Shown here piece by piece: positions 25,740-33,828 of a stretch of DNA of 33,828 nucleotides. A model generated the notes under the pieces. It had not been told where the DNA came from. It worked only from the letters and a program-made list of their open reading frames with translations, and ran no database searches. The DNA is from Candidatus Omnitrophota bacterium (lineage in GTDB: Bacteria > Omnitrophota > Gorgyraeia > Duberdicusellales > 4484-171): contig JAFGQU010000017.1 in NCBI GenBank assembly GCA_016935525.1, positions 137,559 through 171,386 on the forward strand, read 5' to 3'. Made by a program: the position numbers and the translations under genes. Every line of letters starts with the position of its first letter. The first letter of the stretch is position 1.

Positions 25740-25894
25740 AATGAGTAGACAACTTACGGAACAGCGTGAACGTAAGTTGTAGTCTGTAAAGACGTCTGCG
25801 AATTGAACCCTTGACGATTTTGTGCAAAATTATCAAGGGTTAATTCGGCCAAGTGATTTACGATCACTTCGTTCCGTAAATCACGGCCTCATTA
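25740..25894. repeat. Palindromic three-hairpin element, copy 2 (aldolase-ilvD gap)
   Basis: This element of about 155 bases runs from AATGAG to CTCATTAA, the right end covering the aldolase stop codon. There are three hairpins: ACAACTTACG (25749-25758) with CGTAAGTTGT (25771-25780); a centre in which ACCCTTGA (25807-25814) and ATTTTG pair with CAAAAT and TCAAGGGT (25833-25840); and GTGATTTACG (25853-25862) with CGTAAATCAC (25875-25884). The outer loops complement each other (GGAACAGCGTGAAC-like and GTTC). It matches copy 1 in the centre, ends and loop words, while the outer stems differ in sequence but still pair. Confidence 0.82.
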
Positions 25895-27295
25895 ATCGGC
25901 GCCTTCCAGTTCGCCTAATTCCTGCTCTTCTTTTAAAAGTTCTTCTTTTTTTCTCGCGATCGACACTAAGGGAATATATGTATCTACCATAACTTTCGTA
26001 TCATTGATCTTCAATTGACTGAACAGAAAATCAAATTCCGCCTCCAGAGCTTTAGAAATTTTCATCTTTAAGTCCTGGGTGAGCGAGAAGATCTCTTTTT
26101 TAAACGGCCCTAACGCTTTCTTTCTGGTCTTATAGATAAACTGATCATCGGTCTGGTCCGGCTTCTTCTCGGAAGCGCAATTCTCATGAAGCCAGGCGTA
26201 AATCTTCTCTTTTAAAGGTATCGGCAGATGTTCATACACGATATTTTGGAACTGTGTCGCCAGATGGATCTCCGAACATCCTGTTTCCGGAAATTTATGG
26301 AAAGCCTCATTCGGTAAGGTTGAGGCGCCATGTTGTACACACCCGGAAAGCTGGTATTGGGTACGCCCGATTTCAGAAAGTTCTTTCAACGTATCGAAAT
26401 CGATACTGACTTTCGCTATGGAACCGTCAGGCAATACCACTCCTCCGTGAGTCGTCCCGGTCTGGATACTCATTTTGGAGATCCCTTTGACTGCCCCGAC
26501 GGATCTTTTGTATCCTTCCATAAACGCGTTCAGTTCTTCGGCCGTAGAATTCTTACCGCCGACTTCCCCGATCTCGCCGCCTACAGACACTTCGATCCCC
26601 CGGGGTTGAATGTCCCGGATAAATTTCGTAAACAGCGCACACACTTCATAGTTCGATTTCTGTTGTTCGTCGATCGTCGCTTTTTCTAAATCGACCAGAG
26701 TAGATGAATCGATATCGATATTATAAAACCCTCCTTCGACCGCTTCGCGGATAAGGTCTTTGAGCGGGTTTACTTCTTTCTCTTTGTCTTTGAGATAGTT
26801 CGTCGCTTTCACCTGGAAATGATCGCCCTGTAAAAATACCGGGCCCCGATACCCTTCGCGCATCGCCGCGAGAAGGATCGCGCTGGTATATTCCCAAGGA
26901 CGCTGATCAGTATAACCGATCTCGCTTTTGGCGATCTCAAAAATAAACGCGCCGGCATTGATCTTTGCCGCCGCACGGAATACTCCCCGGGCAATATCAT
27001 AGGTAAGTACCCGTAAATTCATCGCCGGGACGGTAAATCCGCTTATTTCACCTCTTCCCCGAGCTTCATATAACCCCTGGATTGAGGACGGGACAACCCC
27101 TAACTGCTGAGCGGCCTGATGAGTTACCCAGCAACAGGTTTTTTTCATGAGACTGGAATCGCTCATGATGATCGTCTCAATAAGATTAGGCACTATCTTT
27201 TCTCTGAACAACTTTTCATTTTTCACCACGACGTCACCCTGTTCCTGCACGATAATCTCATCGCTGAATATCTCGTTCTCAATCTTGTACATCAT
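25892..27295 (-). CDS. Class II fructose-bisphosphate aldolase-family protein, long form
   Basis: This is a metal-dependent class II aldolase-family protein whose exact substrate I cannot name. The 467 residues exceed the usual 280-360. The core has FLQGDHFQV (155-162) with the Asp158-His159 pair expected for catalysis and zinc, FYNIDIDSS, VSVGGEIGEVGGKNS (237-250), IQTGTTHGGVV (His283), and CVQHGASTLPNE (His322), followed by SEIHLATQFQN where typical enzymes have a phosphate loop. The first 85 residues (with WVTHQAAQQLGVVPSSIQGLYEARGRG) and a C-terminal helical tail of about 100 residues (with DTYIPLVSIARKK) are extra. GGAGG precedes the start and a clear extended -10 promoter lies upstream. 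ahcY lies before it and ilvD after. Confidence 0.78.
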   Translation of the reverse strand: MMYKIENEIFSDEIIVQEQGDVVVKNEKLFREKIVPNLIETIIMSDSSLMKKTCCWVTHQAAQQLGVVPSSIQGLYEARGRGEISGFTVPAMNLRVLTYDIARGVFRAAAKINAGAFIFEIAKSEIGYTDQRPWEYTSAILLAAMREGYRGPVFLQGDHFQVKATNYLKDKEKEVNPLKDLIREAVEGGFYNIDIDSSTLVDLEKATIDEQQKSNYEVCALFTKFIRDIQPRGIEVSVGGEIGEVGGKNSTAEELNAFMEGYKRSVGAVKGISKMSIQTGTTHGGVVLPDGSIAKVSIDFDTLKELSEIGRTQYQLSGCVQHGASTLPNEAFHKFPETGCSEIHLATQFQNIVYEHLPIPLKEKIYAWLHENCASEKKPDQTDDQFIYKTRKKALGPFKKEIFSLTQDLKMKISKALEAEFDFLFSQLKINDTKVMVDTYIPLVSIARKKEELLKEEQELGELEGAD

Positions 27296-27350
27296 CAGTT
27301 ATCCTCCTTCTATATTGGTCCATTCTGGATCGCTTTAAAAAAGCGACTTT

Positions 27351-27377
27351 ATTATACCAGCCAATCGTATTTTTCAA
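27351..27377 (-). promoter_or_regulatory. Extended -10 promoter for the aldolase-family gene
   Basis: On the minus strand TGGTATAAT places a perfect TATAAT (27356-27351) behind a TG extension. A -35-like TTGAAA (27377-27372) lies 15 bases away. A small hairpin TCGCTTT/AAAGCGA lies in the leader and GGAGG precedes the start codon, so this is a normal leadered transcript. Confidence 0.8.
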
Positions 27378-27397
27378 AAAAATAATTATCACAGCTC

Positions 27398-28681
27398 TTA
27401 TGTCCCGGCTTCCCAGCTTGCCAGGTATTTTTTCTGTTCGGCAGTAAGCGTATCGGTCTTAATATCCATGGCTTTTAATTTAAGTGTGGCGACCCTCCGG
27501 TCGATATCTTCCGGGACCGAATAGACTTTCCTCTGAAGGCTCCCGCGATGAGACACAATATATCGAGCGCTTAACGCCTGGTTCGCGAAACTTAAATCCA
27601 TTACTTCTGCCGGATGCCCTTCGGCACAGGCCAGATTCACCAGACGGCCTTCACCTAAGACATAAATCCTTTTTGTAGACTTTTTCGGTGCCGGCAAAGT
27701 ATACTCGCTCACCAGAGGTTTGACGACTCGATGCGAAACCGCCATTTTACGCAGATTTTTCAGGTCGATCTCTACGTCAAAATGTCCGGAATTAGCCAGG
27801 ATCGCTTTATCTTTCATCAACGGGAAATGCTGTGTGGCGATCACATTGATATCGCCGGTCACCGTTACGAAAATATCTCCGATTGTCGATGCTTCTTTGA
27901 TCGGCATCACTCGGAATCCGTCCATCAATGCCTCCAGAGCTTTAAACGGGTCTACTTCACACACGACGATATGGGCGCCCAGACCGCTGGCTCGTCGGGC
28001 AACACCTTTCCCACACCAACCGTATCCGCACACGACGAATGTCTGGCCGGCAATAAGCTTGTTGGTCGCCCGAATGATCCCGTCGATAGTCGATTGGCCG
28101 GTTCCGTAACGGTTATCGAATAGATGTTTCGTATAGGCATCGTTTACGGCAATCACCGGATAGAGCAGTTTGCCTTCCTCCTGCAAAGCCCGCAGGCGGA
28201 TCACTCCCGTGGTCGTCTCCTCAGTACTGCCCCAGGGAAGTTTTTCCTGCATCTTTACCTTCTGAGAATGCCAACGTTTATGGATAGTCGAAACCAGATC
28301 GGCCCCGTCATCAAGAGTAACCCGGGGACTGTTCTCCAATACACTGTCGATATGGTCATAATAGGTCTTGGTATTTTCATTATTTATGGCGAACACTTCT
28401 ATTCCGTAATCAGCGACCAGGGAAGCCGCCACATCATCCTGGGTTGAAAGCGGATTGGAAGCGCACAGGCGCACGTGGGCACCTCCGGCTTTCAACGTGA
28501 TCGCCAATACCGCGGTTTCCGTTGTCACATGCAGGCACGCGCCTAAAGGAATATTTTTAAGCGGTTTTTCCCGCGAGAAATCTTCCCGGATGAGCTCTAA
28601 CACCGGCATCCGGTTTAAAGCCCATTCAATACGTTTTTTCCCTTCGGTTTTAAGTTTCTTATTCTTTATGTCATATTTCAT
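27398..28681 (-). CDS. ahcY: S-adenosylhomocysteine hydrolase
   Basis: This NAD-dependent enzyme splits S-adenosylhomocysteine, the by-product of SAM-dependent methylation, into adenosine and homocysteine. The 427 residues have [11 protein letters not shown] (His51), [27 protein letters not shown] (Asp125), [12 protein letters not shown], the substrate Lys-Asp pair in [11 protein letters not shown] (Lys185, Asp189), and the NAD motif GYGWCGKG (219-226). The C-terminus ends YLASWEAGT and lacks the KPDHYRY-type tail of eukaryotic enzymes, as in archaeal and Thermotoga-like forms. It follows metK by 18 bases with an AGGAG sequence upstream, so the two make a methyl-cycle pair. Confidence 0.96.
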   Translation of the reverse strand: MKYDIKNKKLKTEGKKRIEWALNRMPVLELIREDFSREKPLKNIPLGACLHVTTETAVLAITLKAGGAHVRLCASNPLSTQDDVAASLVADYGIEVFAINNENTKTYYDHIDSVLENSPRVTLDDGADLVSTIHKRWHSQKVKMQEKLPWGSTEETTTGVIRLRALQEEGKLLYPVIAVNDAYTKHLFDNRYGTGQSTIDGIIRATNKLIAGQTFVVCGYGWCGKGVARRASGLGAHIVVCEVDPFKALEALMDGFRVMPIKEASTIGDIFVTVTGDINVIATQHFPLMKDKAILANSGHFDVEIDLKNLRKMAVSHRVVKPLVSEYTLPAPKKSTKRIYVLGEGRLVNLACAEGHPAEVMDLSFANQALSARYIVSHRGSLQRKVYSVPEDIDRRVATLKLKAMDIKTDTLTAEQKKYLASWEAGT

Positions 28682-28699
28682 TTCTACTCTTATCTCCTG

Positions 28700-29842
28700 T
28701 TATTTAGTTTTGAAATGTTTTTTCAACAGAGCCGCTTTATCGGTATTCTCCCAGGGAAACCCGTCTTCTTCCCGGCCGAAATGGCCGAACGCAGCCGTTG
28801 ACTTATAGATCGGGCGGAAAAGTTTCAGCTCATCCGCTATCCCCTGAGGCCCAAGAGGAAATATCTCACGGACGGCCTGTGAGATCTTTTTTTCGTCTAC
28901 TTTTGCAGTCCCACACGTATTCACATACACTGAAACCGGTTCGACTACTCCGATACAATAGGAAAGCTGGATTTCACATTCTTCAGCTAAACCGGCCGCG
29001 ACGATATTCTTGGCTACATAACGAGCCATATAAGAAGCTGACCGGTCGACTTTAGAAGGGTCTTTCCCGCTGAAACACCCGCCCCCATGACGAGCCCAGC
29101 CGCCATAGGTATCGACGATGATCTTTCTCCCCGTAACGCCGGTATCGGCGACCGGACCACCGACTTCAAACCTTCCGGTCGCATTAATAAAAAACTTAGT
29201 ATCTTTATCGACCATCTCTTTGGGGATCACATGATCGATAACCAATTTTCTTATATCTTCACGTAGATCTTCGGTCTTTACGTTAGGAGCATGATGAGCA
29301 CCGATAATGATGGCGTCGATCCTTTTAGGTTTACGTCCTTCGTATTCTACCGTTACCTGAGACTTTCCGTCCGGACGTAAATAGTCGACTAACCGGTCCC
29401 GCCTTACCTGAGAGAGACGACGGACAAGTTTATGAGCAAGCATGATCGGCAAAGGCATCAGTTCTTTGGTCTGAGTACAGGCATAGCCGAACATCAACCC
29501 CTGATCTCCGGCCCCGCCGATATCCACACCCCGGGCGATATCAGGAGATTGCTCCTGAATCGCCGTTACTACGCCACAGGAACCGTAATCAAAGCCCATA
29601 TGCGGATCATCATATCCGATTTCTTTTACCAGATTGCGTACAATCCGGGGAATTTCCACATAACAAGTGGTGGTGATTTCACCTGCGATATAAATCATAC
29701 CTCGTGTCGCCAACGCTTCACAAGCCACGCGACCTTTGGGGTCTTTAGAATAAATCGCATCGAGAATAAGGTCGGATACCTGATCGCACATTTTGTCGGG
29801 ATGTCCTTCCGTCACCGACTCAGAAGTAAAATAGTATTTCAT
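28700..29842 (-). CDS. metK: S-adenosylmethionine synthetase
   Basis: This enzyme makes SAM from methionine and ATP. The 380 residues show [20 protein letters not shown] near the start, the [12 protein letters not shown] motif, a block from [13 protein letters not shown] to [12 protein letters not shown], and the P-loop-like [19 protein letters not shown], which has Cys where Ala is usual. The His in EGHPDK and the Lys residues in SGKD are the phosphate-handling residues. GGAGGG lies upstream. scpB ends four bases before it and ahcY follows. Confidence 0.97.
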   Translation of the reverse strand: MKYYFTSESVTEGHPDKMCDQVSDLILDAIYSKDPKGRVACEALATRGMIYIAGEITTTCYVEIPRIVRNLVKEIGYDDPHMGFDYGSCGVVTAIQEQSPDIARGVDIGGAGDQGLMFGYACTQTKELMPLPIMLAHKLVRRLSQVRRDRLVDYLRPDGKSQVTVEYEGRKPKRIDAIIIGAHHAPNVKTEDLREDIRKLVIDHVIPKEMVDKDTKFFINATGRFEVGGPVADTGVTGRKIIVDTYGGWARHGGGCFSGKDPSKVDRSASYMARYVAKNIVAAGLAEECEIQLSYCIGVVEPVSVYVNTCGTAKVDEKKISQAVREIFPLGPQGIADELKLFRPIYKSTAAFGHFGREEDGFPWENTDKAALLKKHFKTK

Positions 29843-29846
29843 CTTT

Positions 29847-30527
29847 TTAACCCTCCATTTTTAAATGTTCTTGGCTACTTGATTCCAACCGGTTTTCCTC
29901 TATTGTTTCCGTGGTCTCTTCGCTGGCATCGAGAGGGTCGTCCTTCCCTGCGGCCGGATGCCCTGCCGGTTGAGGAGATTCCTCGGAAACCTGAACATGT
30001 TTCTCCATCGTTTTTTCAAACCCGGAAAATTCCTCTATATTCGGTAGATCGTGTAAAGAATTCAAACCGAAATACTCCAAAAATCTCCTGGTAGTCACAT
30101 AAAGGAAGGGCCTCCCCGGGACTTCTTTACGGCCCGCCTCTTTTATCAATCCCAATTCAAGAAGATTACGGACAACCCCATCGACATTGACTCCCCGTAT
30201 CGCCTCGATTTCGGCACGGGTAATCGGCTGTTTATAGGAAATGATCGCTAATGTCTCCAGAGCCGCAGAAGAAAATTTCTGTTTATTTTTTTGCTGGAAC
30301 ATTTTACGTACCCATTCCTCATTATGAGGCTGCGAGCACATCTGGTATCCTCCCGCGACCGGTACAATGCACATACCGGCGTCACGCCGGGCATATTCTT
30401 GAATAAGCTCATCCAGATTCTGCTGGATAAGTTTCTTTTCAACCCCTAATATCTCAGCCAACTCTTTTACCTCTATCGGCCGTTCATTCACAAACAGAAA
30501 AGACTCTAATATTGATTTAATATTCAT
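29847..30527 (-). CDS. scpB: Segregation and condensation protein B
   Basis: This is the winged-helix partner of ScpA and SMC in chromosome condensation. The 226 residues have two winged-helix repeats (about 1-80 and 85-165), with [38 protein letters not shown] and [23 protein letters not shown] as the family blocks, then [18 protein letters not shown]. From about residue 170 there is an acidic, low-complexity tail (from [10 protein letters not shown] onward), likely disordered. No scpA is in the window. Its start overlaps the ruvA stop by four bases (ATGA). Confidence 0.95.
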   Translation of the reverse strand: MNIKSILESFLFVNERPIEVKELAEILGVEKKLIQQNLDELIQEYARRDAGMCIVPVAGGYQMCSQPHNEEWVRKMFQQKNKQKFSSAALETLAIISYKQPITRAEIEAIRGVNVDGVVRNLLELGLIKEAGRKEVPGRPFLYVTTRRFLEYFGLNSLHDLPNIEEFSGFEKTMEKHVQVSEESPQPAGHPAAGKDDPLDASEETTETIEENRLESSSQEHLKMEG

Positions 30528-31138
30528 TGTTTTTCGTAATAGATCAGGTTAAGAAAATCCTCAACGGTTGAGATCTCCTTGGTCCGGTCTAAAACCTTTT
30601 TGACCATCGTTTCGATTTCCCGGGAAGAATATTGTAATCTTTTCAGTACCGTTTTTGCTTCCTGAACGATCTCGTGTAAACGCGGCTCACAAGGAGCTTC
30701 TTTCCCTTCCTGAAGCAGCGCGAACCGGCCGACTTTCCCCTGTAAAGAAGCTACTATCTGCCGGGCTTTCTGTTTCCCGATCCCTTCTAACTGGTTAAGG
30801 AACTGGACGTTTCCCGATTCAATCGCCTGAGCGATCGCGGGAATCGGCTGGTTAAAAGCTTTAAGCGCTACCCGCGACCCGATACCGGATACGCTTATGA
30901 ATTTTTCAAAAAAATCTCTTTCGAGTTCATCGGAAAAGCCGATCATAACCGGGATACTTTTATTCCGTTCTATCTGAAAATAATAATATACCACCAATTC
31001 CGCCGGACCGCCTAACTCCTGATGTAATTTAGAATACACTGTTTTGGGGATCAAGATCTCATAACAGATCCCGCCGACGTCCAGATGGACTTTCGTCTCA
31101 CTTTTTAAAACTAAGGTTCCCCGAATACGATTAATCAT
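30524..31138 (-). CDS. ruvA: Holliday junction helicase subunit RuvA
   Basis: RuvA binds four-way junctions and loads the RuvB motor. The 204 residues start MINRIRGTLVLKSETKVHLDVGGICYEILIP (OB-fold), then two helix-hairpin-helix motifs, FISVSGIGSRVALKAF and LEGIGKQKARQIVASL, and the C-terminal domain (from about 150) that contacts RuvB. ruvB is not in the window. Its start overlaps the ruvC stop (ATGA), and its stop overlaps the scpB start in the same way. Confidence 0.96.
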   Translation of the reverse strand: MINRIRGTLVLKSETKVHLDVGGICYEILIPKTVYSKLHQELGGPAELVVYYYFQIERNKSIPVMIGFSDELERDFFEKFISVSGIGSRVALKAFNQPIPAIAQAIESGNVQFLNQLEGIGKQKARQIVASLQGKVGRFALLQEGKEAPCEPRLHEIVQEAKTVLKRLQYSSREIETMVKKVLDRTKEISTVEDFLNLIYYEKQ

Positions 31139-31623
31139 CGTGCTGTAAATTTTTGCGCCTTATAGTAATGGGAAAAAGCGATCACTAACGAGAGCGCATC
31201 GGCAATATGCTGCGAACGTATTTTCCTCTTCAACATGCTCTCGCCCATACGTTTCACCTGTGCCGACCGGACATTACCGGCCCCCAGCATCGCTTTACGC
31301 GCCCGGGTCGGAGAATATTCATGTAAATCCAGACCATATTGGTGCGAAAGCAAAACCACGATCCCTCTCACCTGCGCCAATACTCCCAGGGTCGCCGGAT
31401 GTTTATAATGAGAATACAATCTCTCAATCGCCATTATCTCGACCGAATGGCTGCGGATGACTTTTTCCAGTTGAGCATAAATACTATGGAGCCGCTCGGA
31501 TAGCCTTTGCGAACTGCGAGTCACGATCTGACCGTCATCGATCAATTCGATCTGGGCAGACCGTACTTGACAGACCACATATCCGGTCGTTCTCAATCCT
31601 ACGTCAATACCGATTACCATCAT
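31135..31623 (-). CDS. ruvC: Crossover junction endodeoxyribonuclease RuvC
   Basis: RuvC is the resolvase that cuts Holliday junctions symmetrically. The 162 residues begin MMVIGIDVGLRTTGY with catalytic Asp7, and Glu67 lies in MAIERLY. The last acidic pair of the E. coli enzyme (Asp138, Asp141) appears as SQHIADALSL, His139 and Asp142, which matches the His-Asp arrangement of the Thermus thermophilus enzyme. I see no ribosome-binding site at the start (AACCTATG); ATG-ATG gives two possible starts one codon apart. It overlaps ruvA by four bases. A YebC gene lies 42 bases upstream, a pairing common in many bacteria. Confidence 0.95.
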   Translation of the reverse strand: MMVIGIDVGLRTTGYVVCQVRSAQIELIDDGQIVTRSSQRLSERLHSIYAQLEKVIRSHSVEIMAIERLYSHYKHPATLGVLAQVRGIVVLLSHQYGLDLHEYSPTRARKAMLGAGNVRSAQVKRMGESMLKRKIRSQHIADALSLVIAFSHYYKAQKFTAR

Positions 31624-31665
31624 AGGTTATTTTTCAACGAAACGATTGTCAAAAAACGTTCCAGC

Positions 31666-32421
31666 CTACATTTCCGAGGCAAGCTGTTCCAGTATCTCAT
31701 CGGGAATATCGAAATTCCCATGGACTTTCTGCACATCATCATGATCTTCCAGCGATTCCACCAAAGCTAAAACCTGTTTTGCTTCGGTCCCCGTTACCTT
31801 AATAGTATTAGAAGGGATCATAGTCAGATCGGCCATCTCCCAGGTGATCCCTTTGCCTTCTAACGCGCTTTTCACATTCTCTAAATCTTTAGGGTCACAG
31901 AAAATCTCATAATTCTTATCATCGGACTTAATATCTTCGGCGCCGGCTTCCACAGCCAGCGTGAACAATTCGTCTTCACTGATCTTGGATTTCGCGACCA
32001 AAATATAGCCTTTTGCGTTGAAAATCCAGGCGACACTGCCGGATCCGGCCATATTTCCGTTTTTTTTCGAGAATATATTCCTTACCTCGGCGGTAGTACG
32101 ATTTTTATTATCGGTAAGGGCTTCCACCATGATCGCGACCCCGCCCGGCCCGTACGCTTCGAAAATACACGATTCATAGACTACTCCCGGCAATTCACCG
32201 GTCCCTTTTTTAATCGCGTTATCTATATTGTTTGACGGCATGTTCGCATCTTTTGCCCGGGAGATCGCCGTACGCAACCGAGGATTGATCTCGGGGTTTC
32301 CTCCTCCGTCTTTAGCCGCTACCGTGATTTCCCGGATCAATTTCGTAAAAAGCCGGCCGCGCTTGGCATCGGCTGCTCCTTTCTTATGTTTAATACTCGC
32401 CCACTTAGAATGACCACTCAT
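31666..32421 (-). CDS. yebC: YebC/PmpR-family transcriptional regulator or translation factor
   Basis: This family was long described as DNA-binding regulators of ruv or quorum genes; some members have been reported to relieve ribosome stalling on proline runs. The 251-residue length is normal. It starts MSGHSKWASIKHKKGAADAKRGRLF, then TKLIREITVAAKDGGGNPE, NMPSNNIDNAIKKGTGE, YEAYGPGG-like FEAYGPGGVAIMVE, and EILEQLASEM at the end. GAGGAGG precedes the ATG. Its place directly before ruvC-ruvA is the classic arrangement. Confidence 0.96.
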   Translation of the reverse strand: MSGHSKWASIKHKKGAADAKRGRLFTKLIREITVAAKDGGGNPEINPRLRTAISRAKDANMPSNNIDNAIKKGTGELPGVVYESCIFEAYGPGGVAIMVEALTDNKNRTTAEVRNIFSKKNGNMAGSGSVAWIFNAKGYILVAKSKISEDELFTLAVEAGAEDIKSDDKNYEIFCDPKDLENVKSALEGKGITWEMADLTMIPSNTIKVTGTEAKQVLALVESLEDHDDVQKVHGNFDIPDEILEQLASEM

Positions 32422-32449
32422 ATAAACCTCCTCTTTAATTTAATGCATG

Positions 32450-32839
32450 TTAATGGTCCGTGGCTTGTTTGGCAAGCTCATCGGCTTGGGAATTTTTTTC
32501 CCGGCGTATGTGAGAAATACGAAACTCTTTAAAATTTTTAATAAGACGGTTTGCCAATATGAATAAAGGGTATATATTTTTATTTTTTACTTTATAATTA
32601 CCGTTCAATTGTTCACAGAGCAATTGGCTGTCGGAATAGACTTCACAGGAAGAATACCCTAATGCCGCAGAATCGACTAACGCAAAAATGAGCGCCATAT
32701 ATTCGGCAAAATTATTGGTTTGTTCGCCCAGGGCGATACTTTCTCTCTTGACGACTTTATCATCTTCACATATCAAATAACCGACCCCGCAGGGCCCGGG
32801 ATTACCTCGGGAAGCGCCATCAATATAGATCTTTATCAT
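32450..32839 (-). CDS. rnhA: Ribonuclease HI-type protein
   Basis: This enzyme cleaves RNA in RNA-DNA hybrids. The 129-residue short form has the four acidic residues: Asp7 in YIDGASRGNPGP, Glu46 in NNFAEYMAL, Asp70 in VYSDSQLL and Asp120 in NSQADELA. It lacks the basic protrusion of the E. coli enzyme and resembles archaeal and Sulfolobus-type RNase HI. It starts three bases after the zinc-ribbon protein ends, with GAGG just before the ATG. Confidence 0.94.
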   Translation of the reverse strand: MIKIYIDGASRGNPGPCGVGYLICEDDKVVKRESIALGEQTNNFAEYMALIFALVDSAALGYSSCEVYSDSQLLCEQLNGNYKVKNKNIYPLFILANRLIKNFKEFRISHIRREKNSQADELAKQATDH

Positions 32840-32842
32840 ACC

Positions 32843-33565
32843 TCACTCGAAATCTTCCTGGATATAGAGTATCCTCACGCAATTACTGCATATCTTGAGT
32901 TCGTCATACATCTTTATCTCATTGATCGTCTGGGCCGTCATGCGCATATGGCACGCTCCGCAGTTCTCATTGATCACCGGTGCCGCTGCCCGGCCACCCC
33001 GGCTTTGCAGCAATTGTTCATAACGGGAAAGGATCTGGCGGTCTACGGTCTCGGCGATTACCTTGCGTTTAGTCTGGTGCTGGGCGATCTCGGATTCGAT
33101 CTCTTTGATTTCCCGGCTCAACCTGACTTCAACTTCTTTGAACTCTTTTTCCTGGCCCGAGAGGACTCCTTTTGCTTCGTTCATCCGCCCTTGAGCCTGC
33201 TCGATCTCTTCCATGACCTTAAGGATATCCTCTTCAATCACGGAAACATCAGCTTTAAGCGATTCAATCTCGGAAAGTTTTGCGTGATATTCTTTATTCG
33301 TTTTGAGCTGGTAGAGCTGGCCTTGAGCTTTTCTTACCCCTTCCTCTTTCGAGGCAAGATCAAGCTCTTTTTCTTTCTTTTTCAACTGCAGCTGCTGCAG
33401 TTCCTGCTCAAATGACTGCAGGCGTCTTTTTTTCTCTTCAAACGCGTTCCGTAAGGCTTCGATCTGCGCCGGTTTATCCTGATCTTTCTGGTGTTGTAAA
33501 GAATAGATACGAGAATCGATTTCTTGTAACTCTACGAGTTTCTTAAGTTCATCTTTTAAGTTCAT
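32843..33565 (-). CDS. Coiled-coil protein with C-terminal C4 zinc ribbon (CT398/HP0958-like)
   Basis: The 240 residues are a long helical hairpin of coiled coil (about 1-185, rich in Glu, Lys and Gln) and a C-terminal C4 zinc ribbon with Cys202-x2-Cys205 and Cys226-x2-Cys229 (CGACH...CSNCVRILY). This is the DUF164-like family, whose Chlamydia CT398 and Helicobacter HP0958 members have been linked to secretion or flagellar partners including RpoN and FliH-like proteins. A specific role here is not known. It precedes rnhA by three bases. No Shine-Dalgarno sequence is obvious in GCGGGTCAATG. Confidence 0.86.
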   Translation of the reverse strand: MNLKDELKKLVELQEIDSRIYSLQHQKDQDKPAQIEALRNAFEEKKRRLQSFEQELQQLQLKKKEKELDLASKEEGVRKAQGQLYQLKTNKEYHAKLSEIESLKADVSVIEEDILKVMEEIEQAQGRMNEAKGVLSGQEKEFKEVEVRLSREIKEIESEIAQHQTKRKVIAETVDRQILSRYEQLLQSRGGRAAAPVINENCGACHMRMTAQTINEIKMYDELKICSNCVRILYIQEDFE

Positions 33566-33749
33566 TGACCCGCACTTTGCTCTCTTTTTATGCCTTCACT
33601 CTTATCCGACATCTCTGTTTACAATGATCAACTATCAATGGTATATAGCCGGGTTAACCCGTTACCCCGTTCGCCCGCATGCCCGTTCTTTTGAACGGGA
33701 AAACGCGAGCACGGGCGAACCATTTTCTATCGACTATCTTGATATCAAA
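33566..33749. repeat. Gap between tRNA-Val and the zinc-ribbon gene, with a nested hairpin and CCCGTT words
   Basis: This non-coding stretch holds CGGGTTAACCCG (33650-33661), a perfect palindrome, and a nested hairpin: GTTCGCCCG (33669-33677) with CGGGCGAAC (33712-33720), enclosing CCCGTTC (33682-33688) with GAACGGG (33693-33699). Words of the CCCGTT type repeat along it. No T-run follows on the minus strand, so it is a poor intrinsic terminator for the tRNA. I see no convincing promoter for the zinc-ribbon gene. Confidence 0.6.
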
Positions 33750-33823
33750 TGGGCGTATCTGGAATCGAACCAGAGACCTCTGCCATGTGAGGGCAGCGCT
33801 CTAACCATCTGAGCTATACGCCC
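33750..33823 (-). tRNA. tRNA-Val (anticodon CAC)
   Basis: The 74-base cloverleaf folds fully: acceptor GGGCGTA with TACGCCC, D-arm GCTC/GAGC, anticodon stem CTGCC/GGCAG around the loop CTCACAT with anticodon CAC (reads GUG, valine), T-arm TCTGG/CCAGA with TTCGATT, and discriminator A. The next bases are TTTG, so the CCA end is not encoded and must be added. It lies at the right edge of the window on the same strand as all genes. Confidence 0.96.
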
Positions 33824-33828
33824 ATATA

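Noticed and set aside
31621-31652. A TTGACA (31652-31647) upstream of ruvC as a promoter
   Set aside because: At 17 bases the -10 would be TAACCT, only a three-of-six match and directly touching the ATG, so it is unconvincing.
33650-33720. Intrinsic terminator for tRNA-Val
   Set aside because: The hairpin is strong but no T-run follows it on the minus strand.

Overview
The window reads as a piece of a diderm (Gram-negative type) bacterial chromosome, probably from an uncultivated lineage. The gene set and layout (LPS-export genes, a membrane pyrophosphatase, uppS-cdsA-dxr, compact same-strand housekeeping clusters) recall Candidatus Omnitrophota (OP3), but that is a low-confidence guess made without any database search. 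Every gene I can support lies on the minus strand, so transcription runs from high to low coordinates. I see no phage, CRISPR array, toxin-antitoxin pair or intact transposase.

Layout in transcription order: (1) 33.8-29.8 kb: tRNA-Val(CAC), a C4 zinc-ribbon coiled-coil protein, RNase HI, a YebC-type regulator, ruvC-ruvA and scpB. (2) 29.8-25.9 kb: metK and ahcY (the methyl cycle), then a class II aldolase homologue with its own extended -10 promoter. (3) 25.7-13.9 kb: a branched-chain and aromatic amino-acid block, ilvD, hflK-hflC, ilvB-ilvN, ilvC, leuA, aroE, a prepilin peptidase and aroC, with many TAATG-type overlaps. (4) 13.9-10.6 kb: a membrane protein with a spermidine-synthase-like domain, coupled to an AmmeMemoRadiSam-type radical SAM gene that carries a signal-like N-terminus. 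(5) 10.3-5.9 kb: an LptC-LptA fusion, lptB, a trigger factor without its PPIase domain, clpP and purA. (6) 5.9-0 kb: hppA, an OmpA-like lipoprotein, a small coiled-coil membrane protein, uppS, cdsA and dxr, the last cut by the window edge.

The coding content is mostly ordinary. The unusual material is between genes. Two related palindromic elements of about 150 bp, each with three hairpins, sit upstream of ilvC and ilvD. Other gaps (after hppA, tig, ilvC, ilvD, hflC, and near the tRNA) hold different degenerate short-word repeats or palindromes, several of which start at the stop codon of the upstream gene. The ilvB, hflK and lptC-lptA starts lack a Shine-Dalgarno sequence and have an extended -10 motif a few bases before the ATG, which predicts leaderless mRNAs. 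Other genes (ilvC, ilvD, yebC, clpP, hppA, aroC) have clear Shine-Dalgarno sequences. I did not find a convincing new multi-gene system.
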